Shown piece after piece: positions 23,150 to 34,132 of a stretch of 64,000 nucleotides of DNA. Source of the DNA: Fremontodendron californicum (Eukaryota; Streptophyta; Magnoliopsida; Malvales; Malvaceae). The position numbers and the translations under genes were made by a program. The notes under the pieces were generated by a model. The model was not told where the DNA came from. It searched no databases and worked only from the letters and a program-made list of their open reading frames with translations. Location of the stretch: contig JAULJL010000004.1 in NCBI GenBank assembly GCA_030761205.1, positions 21,797,172 to 21,861,171 on the forward strand, read 5' to 3'. Position 1 is the stretch's first letter. Each line of letters opens with the position of its first letter.

Positions 23150-23640
23150 AATGAACATCTGCCCCAGCAATATCTGCTTATTTAGGCATCACGATGCCTT
23201 CGAGGCGGAGTATCACATTTATTACGGGCGATGTACGTACATCGTTGCCCGATCTACCACACTTATTCGGAGTGTAAAACATGTAACAAAAAGTTTAGAA
23301 ATGTCCCTCCATGTGTTCCTATTTTCGGTATATCTAACGGAAATTCGGGATGGCTTCGCCTAGGTTCACCATATGAGGGTGAATCGGTTCTAAGGCCCCG
23401 AATTGTTCCTCACTGTCGCCGGTGAAGGCTAGTAAGGCACCCCGATAAAAGCGGGTTCAATTCGTTAGAGTATATTTTCCTATGCCCGTACGGAGGATTA
23501 TCACGAAGGCATTAGGTACTTTATACTCTGAAAGTGTTTCACTAGCCCATACGGAGGATCATCACGAAGGCGTAGTTACTTTACTCCCACTTAAAAGGAC
23601 GGAACCCAGGTATAGGATTCATGTTATGCAAATGCACGTG
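23150..23640 (-). other. GC-richer, hairpin-rich 5' leader of Ogre-like element
   Basis: This stretch is clearly richer in G+C than its surroundings and lies between the PBS and the gag scrap, so it is the 5' leader. Palindromes include GGCATCACGATGCC (23185-23198), GATGTACGTACATC (23230-23243, with flanking GGGC/GCCC) and TTCACC...GGGTGAA (about 23364-23382). A 27-nt unit with core ACGGAGGATTATCACGAAGG occurs twice, at 23484-23510 and 23545-23571. No coding frame is convincing. A packaging, dimerisation or translation element is possible but is inference. Confidence 0.55.
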
Positions 23641-23954
23641 TAGTGTGTGTAGAGGAATAATAAACTTTTCACCACCTATTCTACAAACCTTATTCTAAAT
23701 GCCCTAGCAACTAAAACATTCAAGAATAGTGTAACGCATTAACCAACAAGCAATTATAATATGCAACCTTAAATAACTAGAGAACAATAATAAAATGCAT
23801 GCACATGAGTATGAACATATTTAAAAATATTTTATTATTTTTCAAAATTCTCCTTATTAAAAAAATGTGGGAATTAAAATTAAATACCAATTAAACCAAC
23901 AAAACCGAGACTGAGATAACACACGACTAATTCTAGGCCTGACTCTCTAATATG

Positions 23955-23972
23955 TCCCCAGTGGAATCGCCA
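23955..23972 (-). promoter_or_regulatory. primer binding site of Ogre-like element
   Basis: On the minus strand TGGCGATTCCACTGGGGA begins 3 nt inside the 5' LTR end. The TGG start and position are standard for a tRNA primer site. Ogre elements are known to use a tRNA-Arg type primer, which I believe this matches, but I could not align it to a tRNA. Confidence 0.8.
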
Positions 23973-23975
23973 AGC

Positions 23976-26900
23976 TGTCGCAACCTAAAAAATAATAACA
24001 ATGAGTCTCATCGCAAGACTTTATTATTCGTTAAGCGTGACATTTAAAAAAAACCGAGGAAAAGTCAACTTAATTCCTCTAGAAATGAAGGTTTTGAAAA
24101 TGACCTTAAAAAAAGACATGGAGTCGCCACCAATCTTTTTTAGCTAGGTGTGATCGGCCACCTATTAAAATCGGTTTTATAAAATATTTTAAAAATTAAT
24201 TAAAACATTTTAAAAACCAATTTCAAGTCTACGTTTTAAACCAGAGAAATCAAAGAAGCGGGTTCGGGAGTCGGTTACGTGTGGGGAAGGATTAGCACCC
24301 CCACAACGCCCGTATAAATCGGTACCTTATTAATCGTGTGTTATCTCAAGTCTCGGTGAAAAGTTGGTTTTAAATTTAGTATTTCAAGTTAATTCCCAAT
24401 TTAAAGAAAAGTAATTCCATTTTTTATTGAAAATGATCCGGAATTTATAAATTCAAAATTTTCCTATATTCCCCAACAAACGTGGCAAAATATAGAAATT
24501 TTTATTAGTTTTGGAAAACTTTTCGAATCATTCTCTTTTTTTTGAAAGAAAGATATTCCTTTATTAATAATAATTGATGATATTCCCTCCAGCAAACCCG
24601 GTAGAGAACTCATGAATTATTTTAACTCGGGAATATCTTTATTTTTATTGAAAACCATTATCTTTTTTGAAAATATTTAAAAGAAATGAATATGTATAGG
24701 CATGACATAAATAAAATGACATAGCAAAATCTAAATAATATAATGTAACCTAAATGTCATGACACATAGAAATTATTATGGCAAGAATCACATATTATAT
24801 AAAATGCATGAATATAAAAATGCAATGCATGAAATGTATTTTTTCCTTTAATTAAGGAAATCCGTATATCTAAAAAGATATCCGGCTACCTTAGGAAAAT
24901 ATGTCAAATTAAATATTCTAAAACCAAAATACTTTGTGATTGTTTGAAAACAATTTTGAAAAGCTTGAATTAAAAATAAAAACTGGGCTAAAATTTTTAA
25001 AATGACTCTAATTTCCTAAGTTTAAAAAAAAATCCGGACTTGGCTACCCTTAACCCGGGACTTGAAAACCCATTTTTAGAGTTTAAAAAGGCTTAGAAAT
25101 TACCCTAAGTCAGTAGCTAACCCTCCTAATCAGCCCACTCTAAGTAGATTAACCAAAACAGAAAATTGGTTTTTCTTTAAATTCAATTCTGACTCCATTG
25201 TCCAGTTTTAATCCACAATTTTTTACCCTATTTTTAAAAATTCCAAAAATTCTGAAAAACTTACTGGAGACTCAGGACATGTAAAACTACACGAGAAAAA
25301 ATCGTCTTAATTTTTTGATCAAAGATGAATTCCCAGAAAAACCAGAGATGTACGAGTTTTTGGAGGAGAAAAAACTGCTTTGTTTTTCTTTAAAATCAAT
25401 TATGACTTCACTGTCCAGTTCTAATCCATGATTTTTTATCCTATTTTTAAAAATTCCAAAAATTCTAAAAAGAATACTGGAGACTCAAGACATGTAAAAC
25501 TACACGAGAAAAAATCGGCTTAATTTTTTGATCAAATATGAATTCCCAAAAAAACCAGAGATGTACGAGTTTTTGGAGGAGAAAAAACTGCTTTGTTTTT
25601 CTTTAAAATCAATTCTGACTCCACTGTCCAGTTTTAATCCATGATTTTTTATCCTATTTTTAAAAATTCCAAAAATTCTAAAAACAATACTGGAGACTCA
25701 GGACATGTAAAACTACACGAGGAAAAATTTTCTTAATTTTCTGATCAAAGATGAATTCCCAGAAAAATCAGAGATGTACGAGTTTTTTGAAAAAAACTGA
25801 AAAAAACTGCTTTGCCAACACATTTTTTTTTGTCCTTGATAAAATCATTTAAAAATCAAAATAAAAATATTTGAAACTCATAAAATGACTTGAAAGCAGT
25901 AGCTAGGACTTTTTGAAAGTTAGATAAAAATTGGCTAAGTAAAAAAAATCACAAAGGTAGAATAATCAATTTGACAAACTTAATTTTCCACAAGTGTGCT
26001 CAAGAGAGCATGATCTTGAACCATTAATTGGCTCAAGTCATTATTCAAGTGGCATGAACATGAAATGCATGAAACAATGCAGCAAACATAATGCATGAAA
26101 TGCATGGATCTAAACCTAAATGTAAGGAAAATGCATGACATAAATAATATGGCCTAGACCTAACATGAACTTGCATGGCATTTAATGTAACCTAGACCTA
26201 AGACATGCATGGCATTTTCACAAACACAAGGCATGCTTAATTCAAAAATCCAACCAAATATCATGCAAATGCAAAAACCTAACAACTAGCATGACAAAAA
26301 TACAACACACAATGCAAAACACATGGAGTAGCCAAATGGCCCCAAGCTTCAACAAGCATGGCATTTTCACAAACACTTGGTATGCTAGCATGAAAAACTA
26401 AGTCATAACACAAAAATCACACAAGCATTTTCACAAACACCTAATATACCAAATCTAAAACATGCTCACTAAGATATAAAACAAGAATCATGCAAAGAAT
26501 CACACAAGCATTTTCACAAACACTTAATATGCTAACTCTAAAACATGCTCAAATTTAAACAACATAAAAACAGAAAATTAAAAATGCAAAAACATGATAT
26601 CTAAGACATAAATGGCAACAAACAAAGCAACCAAATTAAATATAACTTAAGAACATGAAATAACATAATATTTAAAACATCAAAAATAAAGAAAATAGCA
26701 TAAACAACATGGTAAAATGAATCAAAAATAACAACTTAAAATAAATAATGTAGGCCATTTGGCCATGGCGAGTTTATTGTAAAAACAAAATGTAAGAAAA
26801 ATATACTTAAGAAAGGAAATGAAGGAAGAACAAGAAACATTATTTTAAAATGAAAACTCACCAAGTAGCTTTTGAATGGATTAAGCTATAAACCCTCAGA

Positions 26901-28492
26901 GTAGCTTTTGAACGGATTAAGCCACAAACCCTCTCACAAGTAGCTTTTGAACGGATTAAGCTACAAACCCTCAGAGTAGCTTTTGAACGGATTAAGCTAC
27001 AAACCCTCTCAACAAAAACACTATGACTCACCACCCGGATAATCCTAATACAAGTGTATAGACTATCTCACAAGGGGTAGTGGGTGATCTCAACCAAAGG
27101 CCAAGACTCCTTATTTATAAGGTGAGCACCTCCTTGGCTTGACATTACAAAGGGATGTGGGATTGGGACTTAGGCTCAAAAATGAAAATCTCTAACTTAA
27201 CTCTTGATTTTTAATCACTTGATTGAAAAAAATCCTAAGCTTCCTCCTTCCTTTGGGCTTGGGCAGGCCAGCACTTCTCTTTTCCAGCCCAGCTCTGATT
27301 TTTGAAAGGCCCAAAGAAGCCCTTTTCGGTTGCTTGGGTGAAACGACCATTTTGCCCCCCGGATGCAAAATAAATATCAAACGGGCTCCAAATTCAATTT
27401 TTATTTTTTTAATATTTCCAAAATAATAAAATATTGAGTTCTGGAAGTTTTCAAAATTATCCGAGTCCGTTTGCTATTTATTTGGATTTTTTCTTCCCAA
27501 AATGTCCTTTTATGCCCCTACTTTTTACCATTTTTTAAACGAGCTCCAAATCAAGATTTTTCTTCACCAATCTCTTCAAAATAATTAAAAAGTGTGATCT
27601 GGAAGTTTTCATAATTTTTGGAGCTCATTTGGTATTTTTTCAGGATTTATCGGCTTGAATTACTGCATAGGAGGCTCGAGATTTAGCCATTTTCCAAACG
27701 AACTCGGAATCAAGGTTTTCTTTCGCCAATCTCTTTCAAATGATTTAAGAATGAGATTGACAAATTTTTCAGAATTTTTGGAGTCCATTTGCTATTTTTC
27801 CCAAATTGTCCAATTTTGCCCTTTTACCTCCGAAACCCGGTTTTGCTCAAAACAAGTCCGATTTTCAAATTTTCTTCAATCTGAGCCTTGGGCTATCCTT
27901 TTTAATCATTCTTCACCCATTGGGGGCTTTGGTCTCACCAAGTCAGGCCATTTCTGTGATTCTTCCCGATTTCACCGAAATCCACTAAAAACCCTAATTC
28001 TCGGTTTTCTCCCGGATTGACTTTTCTTTCGGTTTTTCTTGCAAGTGACTTCTCCATTACCCGTAGTCAGTGCTTATCTTTCATTTGGAACCTTCAATTT
28101 TGACCAGTTTGATCATTTAAGCACTTTTCCCCAAATTTCTTGGATTAGGGTTTCTTTTCTACTGAATCTCCAAATCCCAACTTTCGAACTCCATATCTTT
28201 CACTGTAGACCTCAGATTATCAAAATTCTTTCGCCATTTTTCAATTGAACTTAAAATCTTGATTTTGAAAGTGGGTTGACTTTTTCAGTAGTTGACTTTC
28301 TGGGGTTGACTTTTTCGGGGTTGACTTTTTTTGGGGTTGACTTTTTTCAAGTTTGACTTTTTGTGCTCGCCCTCTTAAACTAAGACTCGGAGTACCACCT
28401 GCAGGATGAAAACAGTCTTTTTACACTCGGAAACATCAATATAGGAAGAAAACATACTTGTTTAGTGGTCCGGACAAAATTAGGTGTCTACA
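23976..28492 (-). mobile_element. 5' LTR of Ogre-like element
   Basis: It runs from TGTCGCAACC (23976) to GGTGTCTACA (28492), nearly identical to the left LTR. Differences are scattered substitutions, A/T-run lengths and one fewer AGTAGCTTTTGAACGG unit. In the element's orientation its start is TGTAGACACC at 28492. No canonical TATA box stands out. Confidence 0.93.
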
Positions 28493-28497
28493 ACCAT
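28493..28497. repeat. TSD ACCAT, right copy
   Basis: Identical to 11123-11127. The gypsy gag frame continues directly after it. Confidence 0.95.
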
Positions 28498-29560
28498 CAA
28501 TGAAGCCTTACATTTAACCAAACAGATTGAAGCCATCCTAAACCCCAACACCAAGAACCACCTCCCATGGGCAATCCTAGACCGATATATGTGAGCTCCA
28601 CCTTTAGCTCCCATTCAAGTTCCCTCAAACCCATTACCTTTACTCCATTATTACTCACACCCAAACAATTATCTCCTAATTTCCACCTCCTACTACCTCA
28701 AAACACTAAACCTTCATCCATAAACACAACTTATAACCCCCACTTCAAATCCTAATACAGCTCACCCTAGAATCACCATAACCCCTGAGATGGAGGAGAG
28801 GATGAAGAAGGGCCTATGCTACTGGTGTAGATCTAAAGTACTTGTTTGGGCATAGATGTTTGAAGTCTCAGCTGTACCAATTAATTGAGACTTGTGAAGA
28901 AGATGTTGAACAAGAGGTCTTTCCAGACTGTCTGGATACTCTTGAGGTTTTGATGCAAGATGGAGAAACTACTGAACAACCTACACCCTCTTTACATGCT
29001 ATGCTGGAAACACAGGGATACCAAACTATGAGGGTACCTGGTGTCATTAGAAATCAGGAGTTGATTATATTGGTGGATTCAGGCAGTACACACAATTTTA
29101 TTGATTGTACTGTAGCTAAATTGCTCAACTTACATGTGAGGCCTCAGGCTCGAATGAGGGTGACCATAGCTAATAGAGGCAGCATCTTCACTGCAGGGGT
29201 CTGCAAAACAGTTGAATGGAGAGTGAATGAGGCTTATTTTGTGACTGATTTCATGGTACTGCCCCTAAAGAGATATGATCTTGTTCTAGGAGTACAGTGG
29301 TTGGCCTTTTTTGGGCCTATTATATGGGACTTCACAACCTTAACAATGCAATTTCAAAGAGAATCTACATGGCTGACTTTAAAAGGGTTGTACACTGACA
29401 ATATGCAAATCTTTAGTTCCAAGCAAAGTATCTCTTTCCTTGTTGAATGGCAATGGCCTGTACCCTTGTGCTTTCATGTTGTCTGCTTCTCCAAACATAT
29501 GTGTTCATACCTCTTCGAATGAGACAGGGGCAGCCCTTCCTGATCCAAGCTTGCAACATC
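28498..29560 (+). pseudogene. gypsy gag C-terminus, zinc knuckle and protease
   Basis: Gag resumes with INEALHLTKQIEAILNPNTK. After a proline/serine-rich stretch a damaged knuckle appears (GLCYWC near 28815, then FGHRC after a frameshift at about 28845). The following frame, open from about 28842 to 29520, holds the aspartic protease motif IILVDSGSTHNFID (about 29065-29106) and YDLVLGVQWL, both standard in Ty3/gypsy protease. Frameshifts separate gag from protease and protease from reverse transcriptase. Confidence 0.9.
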
Positions 29561-30588
29561 TATTGGACGAATATAAGGCCCTCTTTGTTGAACCTACTGA
29601 ACTGGCACCTTGTAGGTTACAAGATCACAAGATTCCACTCAAAGATGAGTCCCAAATTATGAAGCTTAGACCATACAGGTATCTTGCTATTCAGAAGGAT
29701 AAACTGGAGAAAATGATCACACAGATGTTGGCAGTTGGCAGTTGGCATTATCAGGGACATCAACAGTTCCTTTGCTTCTCCCATCGTTATTGTAAAGAAA
29801 AAAGATGGGTCCTGGAGATTATGTGTGGACTACAGGCAACTGAATCAGCTCACTGTCAAGGATAGATTCCCTATTACCCTAATAGAGGAACTGTTGGATG
29901 AATTGGCTCATGCTACTTATTTCTCCAAGCTGGATTTGAGGTCGGTCTATCACTAGATTCGTATGCATGAGCCTAACATTCATAAAACGACCTTCAAGAC
30001 ACATCAAGGCTAGTATGAGTTCCTAGTGATGCCCTTTTGGGCTCATTAATTCCCCATCCATATTCCAAGCCTTGATGAATTCACTCTTCAAACCTTACCT
30101 CAAACATTTTGTGCTGGTCTTCTTTGATGATATCCTTGTTTACTTTCTGACTGGCAATCTCACTTGATCCACCTCATAACAATTTTTGATACCCTAAGAG
30201 CTAACAAACTCTTTGTTAAACTCACCAAGTGTGGGTTTGGAGCTACTGAAATTTATTACTTGGGGCATGTGATCAGTAGCAAGGGAATAGCTATGGACTC
30301 TAGTAAAGTTGCCTACATCATAGATTGGCTCATCCCAAAGACTATCAAAAAAGGGAGAAGTTTTCTGGGGTTAGCTGGCTACTATAAGAGATATGTTAAA
30401 AGGTATGATAAGATCGCTAAACCTTTACCTAACTTGCTCAAGAAAGAAGCATAGAGTTGGAATACAGCTGCTACTGGAGCTTTCCAACAACTCAAACAGG
30501 CTATTACTACAGCCCCTGTGTTAGCATTGCCTGATTTTGCAATGGAGATGACTGTCGAGATTGATGCATCTGGTTTGGGAGTGGGAGC
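29560..30588 (+). pseudogene. gypsy reverse transcriptase and RNase H (first part)
   Basis: Motifs in order: LRPYRYLAIQKDKLEKMI, INSSFASPIVIVKKKDGSW, LCVDYRQLNQLTVKDRFP, YFSKLDLRSVYH, then the catalytic FFDDILVY at about 30121-30144, KCGFGATEIYYLGHVIS and FLGLAGYYKRYVK. RNase H begins with [16 protein letters not shown] and is cut at 30588 by the Athila-like LTR. Frameshifts near 29734 and 30050 and stops at 29955 and 30452 disable it. Confidence 0.93.
30584..30588. repeat. TSD GGAGC, left copy
   Basis: Pairs with GGACC at 32002-32006 (4 of 5 bases) around the Athila-like solo LTR. Confidence 0.7.
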
Positions 30589-30864
30589 TGATAGGTGCTT
30601 AATTTCATACACTTTTCTATCTAATTTCCTTACACTATTTGCTTTGATTCTTGAGTTTCTTGACATTTTACTAGGGTTTTATGCTTTGTAGGTATTTTGG
30701 AAGTTAATGAATGATTTGGAGTTGGAAATCATGATTTTGGACAAGTAATGAGTCTTACAAGCACAAAGGATTAGCCCAAAAGCTGGCGTTGCAAGGTCCA
30801 ACATGTTGTCAAACCCTAGCAGCCCGGTCAATTTCCAGCCCAAATAAACCCTAACCGTCAGGCC

Positions 30865-30873
30865 TATAAATAC
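30865..30873 (+). promoter_or_regulatory. TATA box, first copy, in solo LTR
   Basis: TATAAATAC, matching the TATAAATAG of the sister LTRs. A second copy follows 115 bp downstream. Confidence 0.55.
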
Positions 30874-30979
30874 ACCATCCTTTGGAATTTTTAAAGAGAG
30901 CAGCCAAATCAACCTTAGCCGCAAGTCAAAACCCAAATTAAACCCTAGCAGCCTAAATAAAACCCTAGCCACTCAAGCC

Positions 30980-30990
30980 TATAAATATAA
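30980..30990 (+). promoter_or_regulatory. TATA box, second copy, in solo LTR
   Basis: TATAAATATAA after a repeated AACCCTAGC...AGGCCTAT-like context. It results from a partial duplication of the core promoter region. Confidence 0.5.
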
Positions 30991-32001
30991 CACTTTGGGG
31001 GGAATTTTAGGGGAGCCAAGAAGAGGCAGAAACGATACACAAGGAGACTCTCAAGTGGGTGATTTCTTGAAGATCATCATTAATCTTTTTCTTTTTCTTT
31101 TTCTTTTTCTTATTCTTCTTCTTCTTCTTTTTCTTCTTCTCCATTCTCTTATTTTGTTTTTAGTTTTATGTTCATGATATCTATGCCTATGCTAGGCTAA
31201 ATTTTCTTTTGGTTAAGGTTGATTTCAAAGCCCTAGACATGGTTGTGTAATTGATTATCAGATGTTATCTATATTGATTATCTATTGAGATTGCTTATGT
31301 TCTTCCATTAAAATTGTTCATGATATTTGTCTTAATCTATTTAGGTGTACAACTAGATAGATCTTGATAATTATCTATTGCTAGATTAGGAATCTTGATC
31401 TATGTAATTGTATTGATTTTCTATTCATTAGTAGCGACTTGTGATCAATGGTTATGGTCAAGTTTTCAGTGATTGTGATGTGGAACATAACATAAGTTAA
31501 ACAATCCGAGCTTGTGTGTTTGTTGCTTAGATCAACCTATCTTTCTCATCATAAAGCTGCTATCAAGTTAAATCTAGAGAGCTTATTTTAGGTTAATTGG
31601 TGGTTAGAGATTAAATAGAGAGCTTGTTCTATTTAACGACGAACTAAGGAAGGATCAGTGTAGCAGATTTTGTTGTTATCCACGGTTGATAGTTTTGATG
31701 GATAATTGATTATGTTAATTTTGATATTGATTCTCAGCTATGTTTAGTGGTAAAGAATAACCCCTTAACCATAATTTTACTTATTTGATCTTAAATTATT
31801 TCTTTAAATCTTAGTTTCTTGTTTTCTTTAATTTTTAAAACAATTCAACCCCCTTAATTAGATTAGAGCTAGAGTTATAAATCAATAACTTATAAATTAA
31901 GAACAATCTCTGTGGATGTTTCGACCCTTGCTTACTACTATGCTAAACATCGATCATACTTAGTGCAAGGATTTAATATATACACTATTCTGAGTGCATC
32001 A

Positions 32002-33235
32002 GGACCTATAGTCTACTACAACAAGGTCTTATCACCCAGGCATGAGGCCCTCTCCATTTATGACAGAGATGCTAGTTGTGTTATTAGCAATCAAGAAATG
32101 GAATTCGTATCTAGTGGGTAGACATTTTTAAAATAAAGATCGATCACCAGAGTCTGAGATTCTTGCTGGACCAACAAGCAACTACACCTGCTCAGCAATT
32201 GTGGGTTACAAAAATGATGGGTTATGACTATGAAGTTGTGTAGGAAACCAGAAGTTACTGATGGGCACTTACTAGCATTATCTATGGTGAATACTAACTT
32301 GATGCAAAAGGTCATGGACTCTTGGAAGCAGGATATCAAGCTGCAACAACTCATTAAGGAAATAGAACAACCACCTGGCCTGATTTCCAAATATACTTGG
32401 CATAATGGCTAACTGAAAAGAAAATGGAAGTTATTGGTGGGAGATCAGTTTGACTTAAGACAGGAACTGGTGGATTACTTCCATAGTAGTCCCAGTGGGG
32501 GCCATTCTGGGATTCGTACAACCACCAACATATTGGCTAGTGTGCTCTATTGGAAGGGCTTAAGGAAGGATGACAGACAAAGGGTTCGAGAATGTCAAGT
32601 TTGCCAGCAATACAAATATGACAACTCTGCTAACCCGGGACTGTTACAACCTTTACCTATTTCTGAGAGAATTTGGGCAGATATCAGTATAGATTTCTTT
32701 GAGGGGCTTCCAAGATCAGCAGGCAAAGATGTCATCTTGGTTGTTCTTGATATACTGTCTAAGCATGCTCACTTCATTGCTCTTAATAACCCTTTTACTG
32801 TGTTGTCAGTGGCACAGGTTTTCTTAAACCAGATCTTCAAACTCCATGGCATGCCTCAAACCATAGTCTTCTGATCTTGACAAGGTTTTTATGAGCCAGT
32901 TTTGGTGTGAGTTGTTCAATAGGCTAGATACTTCCTTAAACTATTCCACTGCATACCACCCTCAAACTGACGGCCAGACTGAGGTGGTTAACAGATGCTT
33001 AGAGATATATCTGAGGTGTATGACGAGTGAGAGGCCTCATGAGTGGAGCCAATGGCTTGCTTTGGTTGAGTGGTGATACAATACTTTATACCACTCAGCT
33101 ATACATACAACCCCGTATGAAGCAGTATATAGACAACCTCCTCCTGTCCACTTACCATACCTAGCTGGTGATTCCTTGATGGCAACAGTAGACAGAAGCT
33201 TACAGGCCAAGGAAGCTGCCATCAAAATGCTCAAG
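32002..33235 (+). pseudogene. gypsy RNase H (end) and integrase
   Basis: RNase H resumes with GPIVYYNKVLSPRHEALSIY. Integrase shows the HHCC zinc site (YFHSSPSGGHSG, then CQVCQQYK at about 32596-32619), the catalytic-core block DISIDFFEGLP with its first Asp, and the third acidic residue in AYHPQTDGQTEVVNRCLE. The second Asp region (about 32865-32890) is broken by a frameshift and stop. A further stop follows LALVEW at 33074. The enzyme would insert element DNA into the genome and is clearly dead here. Confidence 0.92.
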
Positions 33236-33719
33236 TTTTACTTTGGAGGGCCAAGAACAGAATAAAGGTTGTGGCTGATAATATAAGGTCTGAACGAGAA
33301 TTCACAATTGGTGATTAGGTCTATTTGAACCTGCAGCCCTATAGACATCACACTGTTAGCACCAGAAGGAACATAAAGCTCGCAACGAGGTACTATAGGA
33401 CATTCCTAATGTTAAAGAAGATTGGGAAGGTCGCTTACAAGCTTCAACTTCCTCTGGGTTCGAAGGTTCACCCCACCTTTCATGTATCCTAGCTTAAGAA
33501 ACATGTTGGATCTCTACCTGTTCAACCTCAGTTGCCAGTGGTGGACGACGATGGAACTATAGCTAAAGAACCTGCTCAGATACTTGATAGGCGAATGACT
33601 AAACGTGGAAACAGAGTTGTGACTGAAGTTTTGATCCAGTGGACAAATTCGTTCCCTGAGGATGCCTCATGGGAGGTCCTGGACACACTTCAACAACAAT
33701 TTCCTAATTTCAACCCTTG
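33236..33719 (+). pseudogene. gypsy integrase C-terminus and chromodomain
   Basis: After a heavily mutated stretch (33236-33530) an open frame gives AQILDRRMTKRGNRVVTEVL, IQWTNSFPEDASWEVLDTL and a stop at 33719. The WxN..PEDASWE pattern is the C-terminal half of a chromodomain, which in chromoviruses steers integration towards marked chromatin. Confidence 0.8.
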
Positions 33720-33749
33720 AGGACAAGGATTGACTCATCGAGGGGGTAT

Positions 33750-34132
33750 TGATGCAACTGAATCTGAATTCTGTTAGGAGTAGTAGCCGTTAGAGGTTTT
33801 AATATTGGTTAGGTTAGTAAGCTGGGTAATACATTGCTGAAGTAAGTAGTGGGCCTTATGCTTATTAGGTCCAGTCCATTGTTTACACCCAATGGTATTT
33901 CTGTTATTTTCCTTTTTGTTATTTCATTTTTGTTAATGTTGTGTGTCTATTCTTTTATGTGGGAACCCATGCATTCAAGAGAGAGGAATAGCATAAATGG
34001 TGTTTGATGATGAAATGAGGAATATACTGAATTTGAAGAAAATACTCTCTTCTTCTCCCTAAACTTCTTATACTTTCCTCTCTGACCTTGCTTCTCTTCT
34101 CTTATTTCTACTCTGTTTGATTGAGTTGTATC
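33750..34132 (+). mobile_element. gypsy 3' LTR
   Basis: The LTR starts TGATGCAACTG right after GGGGGTAT, a PPT remnant (33740-33749). The likely end is GAGTTGTATC near 34132, a mutated mirror of the start. Length about 383 bp. The right border is less certain because the expected terminal CA is mutated. Confidence 0.65.

Larger units (their letters stand above)
11128..28492 (-). mobile_element. non-autonomous Ogre/Tat-like LTR retrotransposon, complete (17.4 kb)
   Basis: Complete insertion with 4561-bp and 4517-bp LTRs that look about 99% identical by eye, TG...CA ends, and a perfect ACCAT duplication. Orientation is minus: the PBS lies at 23955-23972 next to the right (5') LTR and the PPT at 15689-15701 next to the left (3') LTR. 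The 8.29-kb interior codes for no polymerase. Only a gag zinc-knuckle scrap at about 22021-22200 survives. The large LTRs, the TGGCGA-type PBS, the gag motif and the tandem-repeat 3' UTR match the Ogre/Tat lineage of Ty3/gypsy. As a replicating unit it resembles a large retrotransposon derivative that depends on proteins from a full element. Confidence 0.9.
30589..32001 (+). mobile_element. Athila-like solo LTR (1.4 kb)
   Basis: It starts TGATAGGTGC and ends GAGTGCATCA inside the gypsy RNase H frame, with a near-perfect 5-bp TSD. It shares the TTC tract, a block containing GGTTGATTTCAAAGCCCTAG and the TTCGACCCTTGC tail with the LTR at 1130-3149, and a start block (GTGCTTAATTTCATAC) with the LTR at 61030. 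It holds two TATA boxes and several AAACCCTA motifs. There is no internal region or second LTR, so it is a solo LTR left by recombination. Confidence 0.85.
10781..34132 (+). mobile_element. Ty3/gypsy chromovirus, decayed and split by two nested elements
   Basis: A single gypsy element is recovered when the two insertions (11128-28492 plus one TSD copy, and 30589-32001 plus one TSD copy) are skipped. In order: gag (10781-11127 continuing at 28498), zinc knuckle, aspartic protease, reverse transcriptase, RNase H, integrase with HHCC and catalytic core, a chromodomain-like tail, PPT and a 3' LTR (33750 to about 34132). Gag-pro-RT-RH-IN order with a C-terminal chromodomain defines the chromovirus branch of Ty3/gypsy. 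No 5' LTR is visible. Many stops and frameshifts mark it as old. Confidence 0.88.

Noticed and set aside
23311..23363. Peptide YLTEIRDGFA resembling gypsy gag YLTEIRDRFA at 10910
   Set aside because: Only about ten residues match, on the opposite strand to the Ogre-like element, with no surrounding gag similarity. Treated as chance.
23440..23470. GGTTCAATTC resembling a tRNA T-loop
   Set aside because: No acceptor stem, D-arm or anticodon arm can be drawn around it.
15689..23975. An LTR element with no canonical PBS or PPT, hinting at unusual priming
   Set aside because: This was the impression on the plus strand. Read on the minus strand, TGGCGATTCCACTGGGGA next to the right LTR and AAAGAGGGGCAGC next to the left LTR are standard PBS and PPT.
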